A stretch of DNA of 64,000 nt from Streptomyces pristinaespiralis. Lineage in GTDB: Bacteria > Actinomycetota > Actinomycetes > Streptomycetales > Streptomycetaceae. Below are positions 43,449-51,841 of the stretch, piece by piece. The notes beneath the pieces were generated by a model, which saw nothing but the letters and a program-made list of their open reading frames with translations, was not told where the DNA came from and made no database searches. Every line of letters starts with the position of its first letter. Positions within the stretch are counted from its first letter, which is position 1. The stretch lies in the NCBI RefSeq assembly GCF_001278075.1, contig NZ_CP011340.1, positions 124,001 to 188,000 of the forward strand, in the 5' to 3' direction. Both the position numbers and the translations under genes were made by a program.

Positions 43449-44892
43449 TGCGCATCTGGGCCATCATGCCCATCGCGGAGTGGTCGAGCAGGTGGCAGTG
43501 GTAGACGTACGTGCCGCGGTAGGTGTCGAAGGTGGCCTGGAGCCGGACGGTTTCGCCGGGCAGCAGCCGCACGGTGTCCTTGAGGCCGGACTCCGAGGGG
43601 TCCGGTGCCTGCCCGTTGCGGGCGAGGACCCTGAACTGCACCAGGTGCAGGTGGAAGTTGTGCGGGACGAGGGTGTTCGGGTTGGTGACGGTCCAGATCT
43701 CGCTCGCGCCGTGGCGGATGCGGGTGTCGATGCGGTCGTGGTCGAAGACGCGGCCGTTGACGAGGCCCTGGGCGCCCGGGGCGCCGCTCTCGTCGGTCAT
43801 GCGCAGCTCGAAGGAGCGTTCGACTGTCGCGGTGGGCAGCGGCGGCAGGGTGCGCAGGACGGCCGGGACGCTGCTGGGGTCGGGTGCGGTGCGCACGATG
43901 TCGAACCGCAGGACCTGGCCGACCTGTTCGGGGCTGCCGGGCCCGAGGGTGTTCTCGAGGACGAGCCGGGTGCCGACGGGGTAGCGGGAGAAGTCGATGA
44001 CGATGTCGGCCCGTTCGGCGGGTGAGAGCCACAGCGAGTCGAGGGTGGCGGGGGCGGGCAGCAGGCCGCCGTCGGAGCCGATCTGGGTGATGGGGCCGCC
44101 GTCGGCGAGGCGCAGGTGGAAGAAGCGCAGGTTGGAGGAGTTCAGCAGCCGGAAGCGGTACTTGCGGGCGGCGACCTGGAGGTAGGGGTAGGGCTTGCCG
44201 TTGGCGAGGAGGGTGGTGCGGCCGAGGGCGTCGTCCATCTCGTAGACGAGGCGGCCGCGTTCGTCGAGCCGGGCGTCGCGCAGGGCGATGGGGATGTCGT
44301 AGGAGCCGGCGGGCAGCGGCAGGGCCTGTTCGGTGTCGTCGGTGAGCAGGTAGGAGCCGGACAGGCCGCGGTAGACGTGCTCGGACTCGTGGTGGTGGGC
44401 GTGGTCGTGGTACCAGAGCGGGGCGTGCGGCTGCCGGTTGGGGTAGGTGTAGGTGCGGCTCGTGCCGGGGGCGAAGGTGTCCATGGGGGCGCCGTCGTCG
44501 GTGGGCGCGACGGAGGCGCCGTGCAGGTGGACGGAGGCGTGGTCCTCCAGGGCGTTGCGGTGGTGGACGACGACCGGGCGGCCGGATCTGGCCTTGATGG
44601 TGGGGCCCGGGAAGTGGCCGTTGTAGGTGAGGACCTCGGTGCTGATGCCGGGGAGTATCTCGGTGCGGGCGCGGCGCAGGGTGAGCGCGTAGGTGTCCTT
44701 GCCGCCGGCGGTGGACAGCGGGGTGAGGACGGGCGGCACGGGCAGCGCGGTGGTGAACAGCGGGGCGCTCGCGGGGCGGGTGCCGGCCTGGGCGCTGCGG
44801 GCCTGGAACAGCGGGGTGAGAGCGGCGGCGGTGAACAGTGAGGCTCCGGTGGTGGCGAGCGTTGCTCCGAGCACGCGGCGTCTGGTGACCAT
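43441..44892 (-). CDS. Multicopper oxidase (three-domain, CotA/phenoxazinone synthase-like)
   Basis: The 483-residue protein has a Tat-type signal (VTRRRVLGATLATTGASLFTAA) and all copper ligands: SVHLHGAS, LWYHDHAHH, PHNFHLHLVQF and YVYHCHLLDHSAMGMMAQM for T1 and the trinuclear site. Such enzymes oxidise phenols, aminophenols or metals with oxygen outside the membrane. Within the cluster it may couple two aryl units or close a ring, or it may have a copper-homeostasis role. It converges on the exporter with an 8-bp overlap. Confidence 0.92.
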   Translation of the reverse strand: MVTRRRVLGATLATTGASLFTAAALTPLFQARSAQAGTRPASAPLFTTALPVPPVLTPLSTAGGKDTYALTLRRARTEILPGISTEVLTYNGHFPGPTIKARSGRPVVVHHRNALEDHASVHLHGASVAPTDDGAPMDTFAPGTSRTYTYPNRQPHAPLWYHDHAHHHESEHVYRGLSGSYLLTDDTEQALPLPAGSYDIPIALRDARLDERGRLVYEMDDALGRTTLLANGKPYPYLQVAARKYRFRLLNSSNLRFFHLRLADGGPITQIGSDGGLLPAPATLDSLWLSPAERADIVIDFSRYPVGTRLVLENTLGPGSPEQVGQVLRFDIVRTAPDPSSVPAVLRTLPPLPTATVERSFELRMTDESGAPGAQGLVNGRVFDHDRIDTRIRHGASEIWTVTNPNTLVPHNFHLHLVQFRVLARNGQAPDPSESGLKDTVRLLPGETVRLQATFDTYRGTYVYHCHLLDHSAMGMMAQMRIS

Positions 44893-45001
44893 GGTGTTCT
44901 CCCTCGAGGGCAGGGGCTGGGCGGGCTGAGTGCAGCACGGGCGGCTCGCACGGCACTCGGGTACGGCCGCGCCCGTCCCGGCAGCCGGCCCGGGGCCCCG
45001 C

Positions 45002-45017
45002 GTTGCGGGGGCGTTGC
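45002..45017 (+). promoter_or_regulatory. Putative SARP box 4 (decarboxylase operon)
   Basis: GTTGC-N6-GTTGC, 55-70 bp upstream of the decarboxylase start. A TATACC (45029-45034) lies 11 bp after the second repeat and would be the -10. This is the most convincing promoter among the set. Confidence 0.75.
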
Positions 45018-45071
45018 GCCGCTGTCCGTATACCTGGGGCGTCGGTCGTGCCGCCCTGGGAGGACGTTGTC

Positions 45072-46451
45072 GTGGATCTTCGGTACTGGCTTCCGCGTGC
45101 GGTGGACGTCTTCGAGCGGTTCGGGGAGCGGTTCGGCCCGTTCACGCCCCACCCCAGCCACCGGATCGACGACGCGGCGTTCGCGCCGGTCTTCGAGCGG
45201 TTCGCCAAGCGGCTGGACGACAACTATCCGTTCTTCCACCCGTCGTACGCGGGGCAGATGGTCAAGGCGCCGCATCCGGCGGCCGTCGTCGGCTATGTGA
45301 CGGCGATGCTGTTCAACCCCAACAACCATGCCGCGGAGGGCGGTCCGGCGACCACCGAGATGGAACGCGAGTGCGTCGCCTCGCTCGGTGCGATGTTCGG
45401 TCTCAAGGATCCGCTGGGTCATCTGACGACCAGCGGCACGATGGCGAACCTGGAGGCGCTGTACGTGGCGCGCGAGTCCCATCCGGGCCGGGGTGTCGCC
45501 TACAGCTCCGAGTGTCATTACACGCATGAGCGGATGTGCCATGTGCTGGGCATGGAGGGCCACCGGGTGCCCGTCGACGCGCGGGGCCGGATCGACCTCG
45601 AGGCGCTGGAGCGGCTGCTGGCGACGGGCCGTGTCGGGACCGTGGTGGTGACGCTGGGGACGACGGGGCTGGGCGCGGTCGACGAGGTGCACGAGGTGCT
45701 GCCGATGGCGCGCCGCCACGGGGCGCGGGTGCATGTGGACGCGGCGTACGGCGGCTTCTTCGCGCTGCTGGGCCGTTCCGTGGACCCGGTGGGCCTGGAC
45801 CCGCGGCCGTGGGCGGCGGTGGCCGGGTGCGACTCGGTGGTGGTCGACCCGCACAAGCACGGCCTGCAGCCCTACGGCTGCGGGGCGGTGCTGTTCAACG
45901 ACCCGGGGGCCGGCCGGCATTTCGCGCACGACTCCCCCTACACCTACTTCACGCAGGCGGAGCTGCATCTGGGCGAGATCAGCCTGGAGTGCTCGCGCGC
46001 GGGCGCGGCGGCGGCCGGTCTGTGGCTGACGCTGCAGCTGCTGCCGCTGAACCGGGAGGGCTTCGGCGAGATACTCGCCGCCGGCCGCCGGGCGGCGCTC
46101 CGCTGGGCGGACCTGCTGGCCGGCTCCGACGTGCTGGAGCTGTACCAGCGTCCGGATCTCGACATCGTCACGTACGTGCCCGCGGTGCGGCCGTTCTCGC
46201 TGCTGTCGGTCGACGCGGCCTGTGAGCGGCTGCTGCACGAGGGCATGTACGCGGCCGACGATCCGGTGTTCCTGAGTGTGCTGCGCGCGGACGCCGACGC
46301 GTTCGCCCGGCGTCATCCGCGGGTTGTGCGGGACGCCGGTGCGGCGCGGGTGATGCGCAGTGTCCTGATAAAGCCGGAGGCCGAGCTCCGTCTCGACCGG
46401 CTCCACGCCAGGGTGGAGCAGCTGGCCGCCCTGGCCGCCGGGAGACAGTAG
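45072..46451 (+). CDS. PLP-dependent decarboxylase (group II, glutamate/aromatic amino acid type)
   Basis: The 459-residue protein has a type I PLP fold: TTSGTMANLEALYVARE, HYTHERMCHVLGMEG, Asp in VHVDAAYGGFF and the Schiff-base Lys in VVVDPHKHGLQPYGCG. The closest groups remove CO2 from glutamate, tyrosine or tryptophan and their relatives. The substrate is open; an amino acid that feeds the pathway is likely. The start is GTG 45072, with GGAGG at 45058-45062 as ribosome site. It begins a plus-strand unit whose downstream neighbours (46646, 47278) may be co-transcribed beyond a hairpin. Confidence 0.88.
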   Translation: MDLRYWLPRAVDVFERFGERFGPFTPHPSHRIDDAAFAPVFERFAKRLDDNYPFFHPSYAGQMVKAPHPAAVVGYVTAMLFNPNNHAAEGGPATTEMERECVASLGAMFGLKDPLGHLTTSGTMANLEALYVARESHPGRGVAYSSECHYTHERMCHVLGMEGHRVPVDARGRIDLEALERLLATGRVGTVVVTLGTTGLGAVDEVHEVLPMARRHGARVHVDAAYGGFFALLGRSVDPVGLDPRPWAAVAGCDSVVVDPHKHGLQPYGCGAVLFNDPGAGRHFAHDSPYTYFTQAELHLGEISLECSRAGAAAAGLWLTLQLLPLNREGFGEILAAGRRAALRWADLLAGSDVLELYQRPDLDIVTYVPAVRPFSLLSVDAACERLLHEGMYAADDPVFLSVLRADADAFARRHPRVVRDAGAARVMRSVLIKPEAELRLDRLHARVEQLAALAAGRQ

Positions 46452-46519
46452 GCCCCTGGCCGCGGGCCGGTCCGCCGGCGAGCGGGGATCTGGTGCCGCC
46501 CTCCGTGATGCGCGGGTGC

Positions 46520-46540
46520 GGGCACGGCTTCGCCGTGCCC
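46520..46540 (+). terminator. Hairpin between decarboxylase and GNAT genes
   Basis: GGGCACGGC-TTC-GCCGTGCCC, a nine-base perfect stem with a three-base loop, 69 bp after the decarboxylase stop. It may attenuate or end the transcript. Confidence 0.65.
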
Positions 46541-46645
46541 TGCGCCGGCGGCGCGGCGGGCGGGCGGCCGGGCCCGTGAGCCCGGCCGGGCCCGCGGTGC
46601 GGGGCGTGCGGGGCGCGGACGGCCGGCGCCGTTCTCTTTGGAGGG

Positions 46646-47281
46646 ATGGGTCCCTTGTCCTCGTCAACAGTTCCGGTGGTGCCGGCACGTGTCGGGAGGC
46701 CCGCGTCGCGGGCCGATTCCGATGTGCTGGCCGCGCTGCTGGCCGATGCCTTCTTCGATGATCCCCTCACCCGGTGGATCGTTCCCGACGACGGGCGCCG
46801 CGCCGCGGTGCTGCCCGGCTTCTTCCGGGTGTTCCTTTCCATGTCGTTCGCGTTCGACGCGGTGCGCACCACCGCCGGGCGGGACGCGGTGATGACCTTC
46901 CTGCCGCCGGGCGGCTGGGAGGAGGTGGAGCGGCACCATGACGCCTACGGGCGGCAGTTCGCCGAGGTGCTGGGCGAGGACGCGGCCCGGCTGTCGGTGA
47001 TCAGCGCGCTGCAGGCGGAGCACCATCCGGTGGGCCGGCCGCACTACTACCTGGCGTTCGGCGCGGTGTCCCCCCGGGCGCGCGGCGCCGGTGTGCTGTC
47101 GTCGCTGGTGGGTGAGGTGACGTCGTGGGCGGACGCGCGGGGCGTGGGTGTGTACGCGGAGGCGAGTTCTCCCGGCGGGCGGGCGGCGTGTCTGCGGCAC
47201 GGCTTCACCCCGGCCGGGCCGGCGCTCACCCTGCCGGACGGCGGGCCGTCGCTGGAGCCGCTGTGGAGGGACCCGCGATGA
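46646..47281 (+). CDS. GNAT-family N-acetyltransferase in the cluster
   Basis: A 211-residue acetyltransferase with an N-terminal extension and a degenerate acetyl-CoA loop, VSPRARGAGVLSSLVGEVTSWA (R-x-x-G-x-G pattern as RARGAGV), then YAEASSPGGRAACLRHGFTPAG. It resembles GNAT proteins that acetylate antibiotics or their precursors, but the acceptor is unknown. Its stop overlaps the start of the next gene as ATGA (47278-47281), so these two are translationally coupled. It is a candidate self-resistance or tailoring enzyme. Confidence 0.85.
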   Translation: MGPLSSSTVPVVPARVGRPASRADSDVLAALLADAFFDDPLTRWIVPDDGRRAAVLPGFFRVFLSMSFAFDAVRTTAGRDAVMTFLPPGGWEEVERHHDAYGRQFAEVLGEDAARLSVISALQAEHHPVGRPHYYLAFGAVSPRARGAGVLSSLVGEVTSWADARGVGVYAEASSPGGRAACLRHGFTPAGPALTLPDGGPSLEPLWRDPR

Positions 47282-47916
47282 GGGGCGACGAGACGCTGAG
47301 GATCTACTCCCCCTCCGAGGTGGAGCAGGACATGGTGCCTCCGGAGCATGCCGGGCCGCTGCGGGAGGTGCTGGAGTGGAGTCGCGAGTTCCTGGTGAGC
47401 GGGCATCCGGCGCTGGGCCGCAGCGGCCCCGTGTGCCCGTACACGCAGCCGTCGCTGCGCCGTGACCTGTTCCTGCTGGCCGTGCCGGCGGCGGGGACGG
47501 ACCGGGCCGGGCTCGCGGACGCGGTGGCGCATCTGCGGGTCTGGTACGAGAAGCTGGCGGTGGACCTGGACACGGAGGAGCGGGAGCTGCTCACGCTGCT
47601 GATGGTCCTGCCGCGTCTGGACCGCACGGACTCGGCGCCGCTGGACGCGCTCCAGCGGGCGGCGAAGGACGAGTTCGTCGCCGAGGGGCTGATGATCGGC
47701 CAGTTCCATCCGGTGTGCGCGGAACCGGGCCTGTGGAACGAGGACTTCCGGCCGTTGCGTTCGCCGGTGCCGCTGCTGGCGGTGCGCCGGCTGCTGGTGT
47801 TCGACCTGCCGTTCCTGGTGAACACGGACCTGCATCTGTCGCACTATCTGCGGCAGTTCGCGCCGGGCATACCGGCGCGGATGCGGGACGAGCTGGTGAA
47901 CCGGGTGGTGTCCTGA
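47278..47916 (+). CDS. Conserved hypothetical protein, DUF6875-like
   Basis: The 212-residue protein contains LVSGHPALGRSGPVCPYTQPSLRRD, with a Gly-Arg-x-Gly-Pro-x-Cys-Pro motif, and HPVCAEPGLWNEDFRPLRSPVPLLAVR, plus many Arg and Asp residues. I recall this pattern as DUF6875, found in biosynthetic clusters beside acetyltransferases and condensation enzymes; the match is from memory. It shares an ATGA junction with the GNAT gene. A role in handling an acyl or amino acyl intermediate is plausible but unproven. Confidence 0.75.
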   Translation: MRGDETLRIYSPSEVEQDMVPPEHAGPLREVLEWSREFLVSGHPALGRSGPVCPYTQPSLRRDLFLLAVPAAGTDRAGLADAVAHLRVWYEKLAVDLDTEERELLTLLMVLPRLDRTDSAPLDALQRAAKDEFVAEGLMIGQFHPVCAEPGLWNEDFRPLRSPVPLLAVRRLLVFDLPFLVNTDLHLSHYLRQFAPGIPARMRDELVNRVVS

Positions 47917-47932
47917 CCGGTCGGCACACGCT

Positions 47933-47970
47933 GCTGCCCCGGCCCCCTGTGACAGGGGGGCCGGGGCAGC
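47933..47970 (+). terminator. Strong hairpin terminator
   Basis: A near-perfect stem of about 18 bp (GCTGCCCCGG pairing with CCGGGGCAGC at the base) with a tight loop lies 17 bp after the DUF6875-like gene. It probably also serves the convergent hydrolase gene at 48024. Confidence 0.85.
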
Positions 47971-48023
47971 GTCGTGCGCGGGCGAGGCGGTCAGGCACGG
48001 GCGGGCATGCCCCGACGGCCCGG

Positions 48024-49088
48024 TCAGGGGCGCAGGCACTCCTCGAGGAAGGCGAGGGCCCGCAGATGGTAGGGGCGGGCGGCCCAGCCGAGGCTGATGT
48101 TGTGGCCGGCCGCGTCCTGGCGGTCGACGCGGACCCGGGGCGAGGCGCTGAGGCGGGCGGCCATCGCGGTGAGGGCGGCGTCGTCGGTGTGCCACCACTG
48201 TTCGTGCTCGGCGAAGGTGAGGCGTACGGGGACCCGCACGCGGGGGGCGAGCTGCCGGTAGCGCAGCGGCCAGGGCGGGCCGGGGTCGTGTTCCTCGTGG
48301 CGCGGGGTACGGGCCATCAGGGCGCGGGCGCCCTGGAAGGTGCCGGGCGGATAGAGGTGCATGGGGCCCCAGTTGAGGCCCCAGGCGCCGCCGCCGAGGG
48401 TGGCGGGGAAGCCACGGGCGGCGGGGGCGTAGTGGTGGCCGAGGCCGGAGATGTCGAGGCCGATCAGGGTGCCGGCGGTGTCGTCGGCCGCGGCGTGCAG
48501 GGCGAGCTTTCCGCCGTAGGAGTGGGCGAGGAGGAAGAAACCGGCGCCGGTGGGGTGTTCGCGGGCGAACGCGGCGAGGGCCCGGTGCAGGGTGGCGGAC
48601 TGCTCGGCGAGCGGCTGGCCGTCCGGGTGGCGGTGGCCGAGGCGGCCGTGGCCGGGGCGGTCGACGGCGAGGACCGGGTGGCCGAGACGCGCGGCGAGGG
48701 TGAGCAGCGACAGGTCGGGGTGGGCGGGCGAGTGGAAGTAGCGGGCGTGCATGCCGAGCCCGTGGACGGCGACGACGACGGCCCGTGGCTCCCCGGCGGC
48801 CGGGTGGGGTCTCGCGTACAGGGCGGACAGCTGAAGGGCGCCGGCGTCGAGGGTGATCTCCTCGATCCGCACGCCCTGGTCCGCGGCGGTCCCGTCCGCG
48901 ACGCCCTGATCCGCGGCGGTCCGGTCCGCGGGGGCCTCCGGCCCCGGCCGGGCGGCGGGTACGGGAGTGGCCGGCCGTAGCGGGGCGGGCGCGGGCGTCG
49001 CCGGGACCCGGGACGGCGCGGGTACGGGGGTGGCTGCCGCCCGGGGCGGCGCGGGCGCGGCGGGGGGCGGTTCAGGCGGCCGGGGCAT
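48024..49088 (-). CDS. Alpha/beta hydrolase with long Ala/Pro-rich N-terminus
   Basis: The 354-residue protein begins with about 70 residues of Pro/Ala-rich linker (with a short AADQGV repeat), followed by an alpha/beta hydrolase: VVVAVHGLGMHARYF, nucleophile elbow LLAHSYGGKLAL, then the Asp and the late His in AAGHNISLG. It lacks a signal peptide. Its start overlaps the end of the TrpC-like gene by 17 bp on the same strand, so the two are coupled. It may hydrolyse an ester or thioester in the pathway. Confidence 0.85.
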   Translation of the reverse strand: MPRPPEPPPAAPAPPRAAATPVPAPSRVPATPAPAPLRPATPVPAARPGPEAPADRTAADQGVADGTAADQGVRIEEITLDAGALQLSALYARPHPAAGEPRAVVVAVHGLGMHARYFHSPAHPDLSLLTLAARLGHPVLAVDRPGHGRLGHRHPDGQPLAEQSATLHRALAAFAREHPTGAGFFLLAHSYGGKLALHAAADDTAGTLIGLDISGLGHHYAPAARGFPATLGGGAWGLNWGPMHLYPPGTFQGARALMARTPRHEEHDPGPPWPLRYRQLAPRVRVPVRLTFAEHEQWWHTDDAALTAMAARLSASPRVRVDRQDAAGHNISLGWAARPYHLRALAFLEECLRP

Positions 49089-49773
49089 GGCGGGTGCCGC
49101 TGACGGTGGGCCAGGCGTGCAGGTCCTCGGTGCGCAGCAGGGCGGTGGCGATGAGCAGGCCCCGGTAGCCGGCCCGCAGCAGGCGGGCGGCGGTCTCGGG
49201 GGTGTCGATCGCGCTGGCGCTGACCGGGCAGGGGGTGCCGGCGGCGGTCAGGGCGGGCAGCAGGGCCAGGCTGCGGCCGATGTCGCCACTGTCCTGTTCG
49301 CGGGTCTTGATGTCCTTGTTGTTGACGGCGATCACGCACTCGTCGGCGTGCGGGACGTGTTCGAGCTCGGCCTCGCCGGTGATCTCGACGAACGGGGTGA
49401 GGCCGGTGCGCAGGGCCGCGGTGACCAGGGAGCGCATGCTGGAGGCGGGCAGCAGGGCGGCGGTGAGCAGCACGGCGGACGCGCCGAGGGCCCTGGCGGT
49501 CTCGAGCTGGTCGCGGCGGGTGATGAAGTCCTTCTGGAGCAGCGGGAGTTCGGTGAGCCGGGCGACGTCGCGCAGCAGGTCGGGGGTGCCGCCGAACCAG
49601 CGTCCGGTGACCACGGAGATGCAGGGGGCGCCGGCGGCCTCGTAGCCGGCGACGATGTCGGCGGGGGTGCGGCCCGACATGAGGTCGATGCCGTGCGCGT
49701 CGCGCCGCTTGACCTCCATGACCAGGGGGCGTTCGGCGCCGAGCAGGGCTTCGATGAAGCGGGACGACGTCAT
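49072..49773 (-). CDS. TrpC-like (indole-3-glycerol-phosphate synthase family) protein, divergent
   Basis: The 233-residue (beta/alpha)8 protein keeps several IGPS landmarks: MEVKR (Glu51 and Lys53 positions), PLLQKDFI (Lys110), VEIT (Glu159) and AVNNKDI (Asn180). But VSASAID replaces the usual SESG, so the Glu210 position is Ala. The segment after MEVKR reads RDAHG instead of the usual SPS, and the N-terminus is about 30 residues shorter than in standard IGPS. A SARP box 160-180 bp upstream supports a cluster role. It may act on a modified anthranilate-type substrate instead of the normal one. TrpF, absent from streptomycetes, is supplied by PriA elsewhere. Confidence 0.85.
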   Translation of the reverse strand: MTSSRFIEALLGAERPLVMEVKRRDAHGIDLMSGRTPADIVAGYEAAGAPCISVVTGRWFGGTPDLLRDVARLTELPLLQKDFITRRDQLETARALGASAVLLTAALLPASSMRSLVTAALRTGLTPFVEITGEAELEHVPHADECVIAVNNKDIKTREQDSGDIGRSLALLPALTAAGTPCPVSASAIDTPETAARLLRAGYRGLLIATALLRTEDLHAWPTVSGTRHAPAA

Positions 49774-49934
49774 GGTGCTCCTTCGCGTGCGAGAGGTGCG
49801 GTGCGGTGCGCCGGCCCGGCCGCCCGGAAGGCAGGGTGGACCGGCGCACATGAGCGGGGGCGCAGTGCCGGTGGAGGGCGCGGGCGGTGCGCCGGAGCGG
49901 CCGGGCGCCTTCAGGGCAGCAAAGCGCGCCGGGG

Positions 49935-49950
49935 GCAAGCGGGGTGCAAG
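49935..49950 (-). promoter_or_regulatory. Putative SARP box 5 (TrpC-like gene)
   Basis: Minus strand CTTGC-N6-CTTGC, 162-177 bp before the TrpC-like start, followed after eight bases by CGCTTT as a weak -10, as at the retinol saturase promoter. Confidence 0.65.
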
Positions 49951-50010
49951 GGGGCCGCGGGCCTGTCCGCCCGGCGCGCGGGGGGTGCGGGCGGGGTGGG
50001 GGGCCGAGGT

Positions 50011-50026
50011 GTTGCGCCGGCGTTGC
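50011..50026 (+). promoter_or_regulatory. Putative SARP box 6 (glycoside hydrolase gene)
   Basis: Plus strand GTTGC-N6-GTTGC, about 190 bp upstream of the glycoside hydrolase start. No clear -10 follows. Confidence 0.6.
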
Positions 50027-50211
50027 GGGGCGCGTGGTGCCCCGGCCGGACGCGCGGGCGGGCCGCCCGGGGCGTGAGGGGCGGACCGTGCACCCGCGGG
50101 GCGCTTATGTCGGGAATGTCACTGTGCGGGGGTGGTGATTTCCCGCGGGGGCGACGCATACCCTGTCGCTGTCCTCCGCTGTGTGCGGTCCCGAGCATCT
50201 GGAGCTCCCTG

Positions 50212-51810
50212 GTGGAACGCGTCCGCGGCCCGCTCGTTCCCGGGCAGGCCGCTCCCAAGGCGCCCCGGCCGCCCGGTGAGCTTCCCGTCGACGCTTCCAG
50301 GCCGCGCAGCGCTCTCGTCCCGCCGCAGGCCGGCCCCCCGCAGGTCACCGGGCCGTCGCAGACCGAGCCTCCGCAGACCGGGCCGTCGCAGACCGGGATC
50401 CCGCCGCAGACCGGGCCGTCGCAGACCGCCCCGGCCGCCGGGCTCGAGGAGCTGCGCCGGCGGGCCGCCGAGGTGCTGCTGGGCAACTGGACGGGAGCTT
50501 CGACCGTCCCCTCCCCCGCCCTGTATCCGCACCAGTGGAGCTGGGACTCGGCGTTCATCGCCATCGGGCTGCGTCATCTGTCGCCCGAGCGTGCCCAGCG
50601 CGAACTGGAGACGCTGCTGGCCGCCCAGTGGGACGACGGACGCGTCCCGCACATCGTCTTCAACCCGGCCGTGCCGCTCGGGGCGTACTTCCCGAGCCCC
50701 GACTTCTGGCGGTCCTCCACGGCGGGACGGGCGGCGGGCGCCCCCGCCGCGACCGAGACGTCCGGCATCGTGCAGCCGCCCGTGCACGCGCTGGCCGCCT
50801 GGCTGGTCCACCGCAGCGATCCGGACCTCTCGCGCCGCCGGGGCTTCCTGGAGCGCGCCTGGCCGGCGCTGGTGGCCTGGCACGACTATCTGCGGCGCTG
50901 CCGCGACTTCGGCGGCGACGGGCTGGCTGCCGTGCTCCACCCGTGGGAGCCCGGCATGGACAACAGCCCCTGCTGGGACGAGCCCCTCGACCGTGTGGAG
51001 CCGGCCCCGGCCGGCTCCTTCCGACGGGCCGACCTCGGGCACGGCGACCGTGCGGACCGGCCCACCGATCTGGACTACGGCCGCTATGTCGCGCTGGCCG
51101 CGCACTACCGGGACCACGGCTACCGCGACGCGGGCACGGAGCACGCGTTCGTCGTCGAGGACCCCGGGTTCAACGCGCTGCTCGCCCTGTCGGAGAACGC
51201 CCTGGCGGCCATCGCCGGCGAGCTGGGGCGGGACGCCGCACCGCACCGGTCCCGGGCGCGGCGTCTGACCGCCGCGCTGGTGGAGCGGCTGTGGGACGAG
51301 GAGGCCGGGCTGTTCCTGTGCCGGGACGTGCGCACCGGCACCCTGGTGCGTGACAGGAGCGTCACCGGTCTGCTGCCGCTGGCGCTTCCCTCGCTTCCCG
51401 GGCCCGTCGCGCAGGCGTTGGTGCGCACCATGACGGGGCCGCATTTCGGGCTCGGTACGGCCTGTGGGCTGGTGCCCAGCTACGACCTGCGCGGCCGGGC
51501 CTTCGACGCGTCCCGCTACTGGCGCGGGCCGGCCTGGTTCAACGTGAACTGGCTCCTGGAGCGGGGGCTGCGGCAGCACGGCGAGACCGGCCTGGCCGAC
51601 GCCCTGGAGCAGGCGGTGCTCGCCTCCGCCGGTGGTTCCGGTTTCGCCGAGTACGTCGATCCGCACACCGGGCAGGCGCGCGGGGCGACCGGCTTCAGCT
51701 GGACCGCCGCCGTCGTCCTCGATCTGCTGGCCCGCACCGGCCGGGCCGCGGAGGCGCAGGCCGGTACCGCGGCCGGTGCGGCGGCCGCGGTGGCAAAGGC
51801 CGGCGGGTGA
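50212..51810 (+). CDS. Glycoside hydrolase of the MGH1/GH63-like (alpha/alpha)6 type
   Basis: The product (about 532 aa) has a low-complexity N-terminal tail (Pro/Gln/Thr repeats such as PPQTGPSQT), then an (alpha/alpha)6 barrel: YPHQWSWDSAFIAIGLRHLSP, HPWEPGMDNSPCWDEPLD, ARYWRGPAWFNVNWLL-like and GFSWTAAVVLDLLAR. This is the pattern of mannosylglycerate-hydrolase-like and trehalase-like glycosidases. No signal peptide is seen, so it acts in the cytosol. It may remove a protecting sugar or process a glycosylated intermediate. GTG 50212 is one of several possible starts and is uncertain. Confidence 0.82.
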   Translation: MERVRGPLVPGQAAPKAPRPPGELPVDASRPRSALVPPQAGPPQVTGPSQTEPPQTGPSQTGIPPQTGPSQTAPAAGLEELRRRAAEVLLGNWTGASTVPSPALYPHQWSWDSAFIAIGLRHLSPERAQRELETLLAAQWDDGRVPHIVFNPAVPLGAYFPSPDFWRSSTAGRAAGAPAATETSGIVQPPVHALAAWLVHRSDPDLSRRRGFLERAWPALVAWHDYLRRCRDFGGDGLAAVLHPWEPGMDNSPCWDEPLDRVEPAPAGSFRRADLGHGDRADRPTDLDYGRYVALAAHYRDHGYRDAGTEHAFVVEDPGFNALLALSENALAAIAGELGRDAAPHRSRARRLTAALVERLWDEEAGLFLCRDVRTGTLVRDRSVTGLLPLALPSLPGPVAQALVRTMTGPHFGLGTACGLVPSYDLRGRAFDASRYWRGPAWFNVNWLLERGLRQHGETGLADALEQAVLASAGGSGFAEYVDPHTGQARGATGFSWTAAVVLDLLARTGRAAEAQAGTAAGAAAAVAKAGG

Positions 51811-51841
51811 CGGTTCCCCGCCCCGGAGGGCGGGGACGGTG

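Larger units (their letters stand above)
49774..50211. other. Divergent regulatory region between the TrpC-like and glycoside hydrolase genes
   Basis: The 438-bp gap carries two SARP-type direct repeats, one for each side: 49935-49950 facing the TrpC-like gene and 50011-50026 facing the glycoside hydrolase. No ORF of coding quality is seen. Confidence 0.6.

Noticed and set aside
45003..45071. Longer decarboxylase start at 45003
   Set aside because: It would place the start inside the SARP box and -10, and a good GGAGG precedes GTG 45072.
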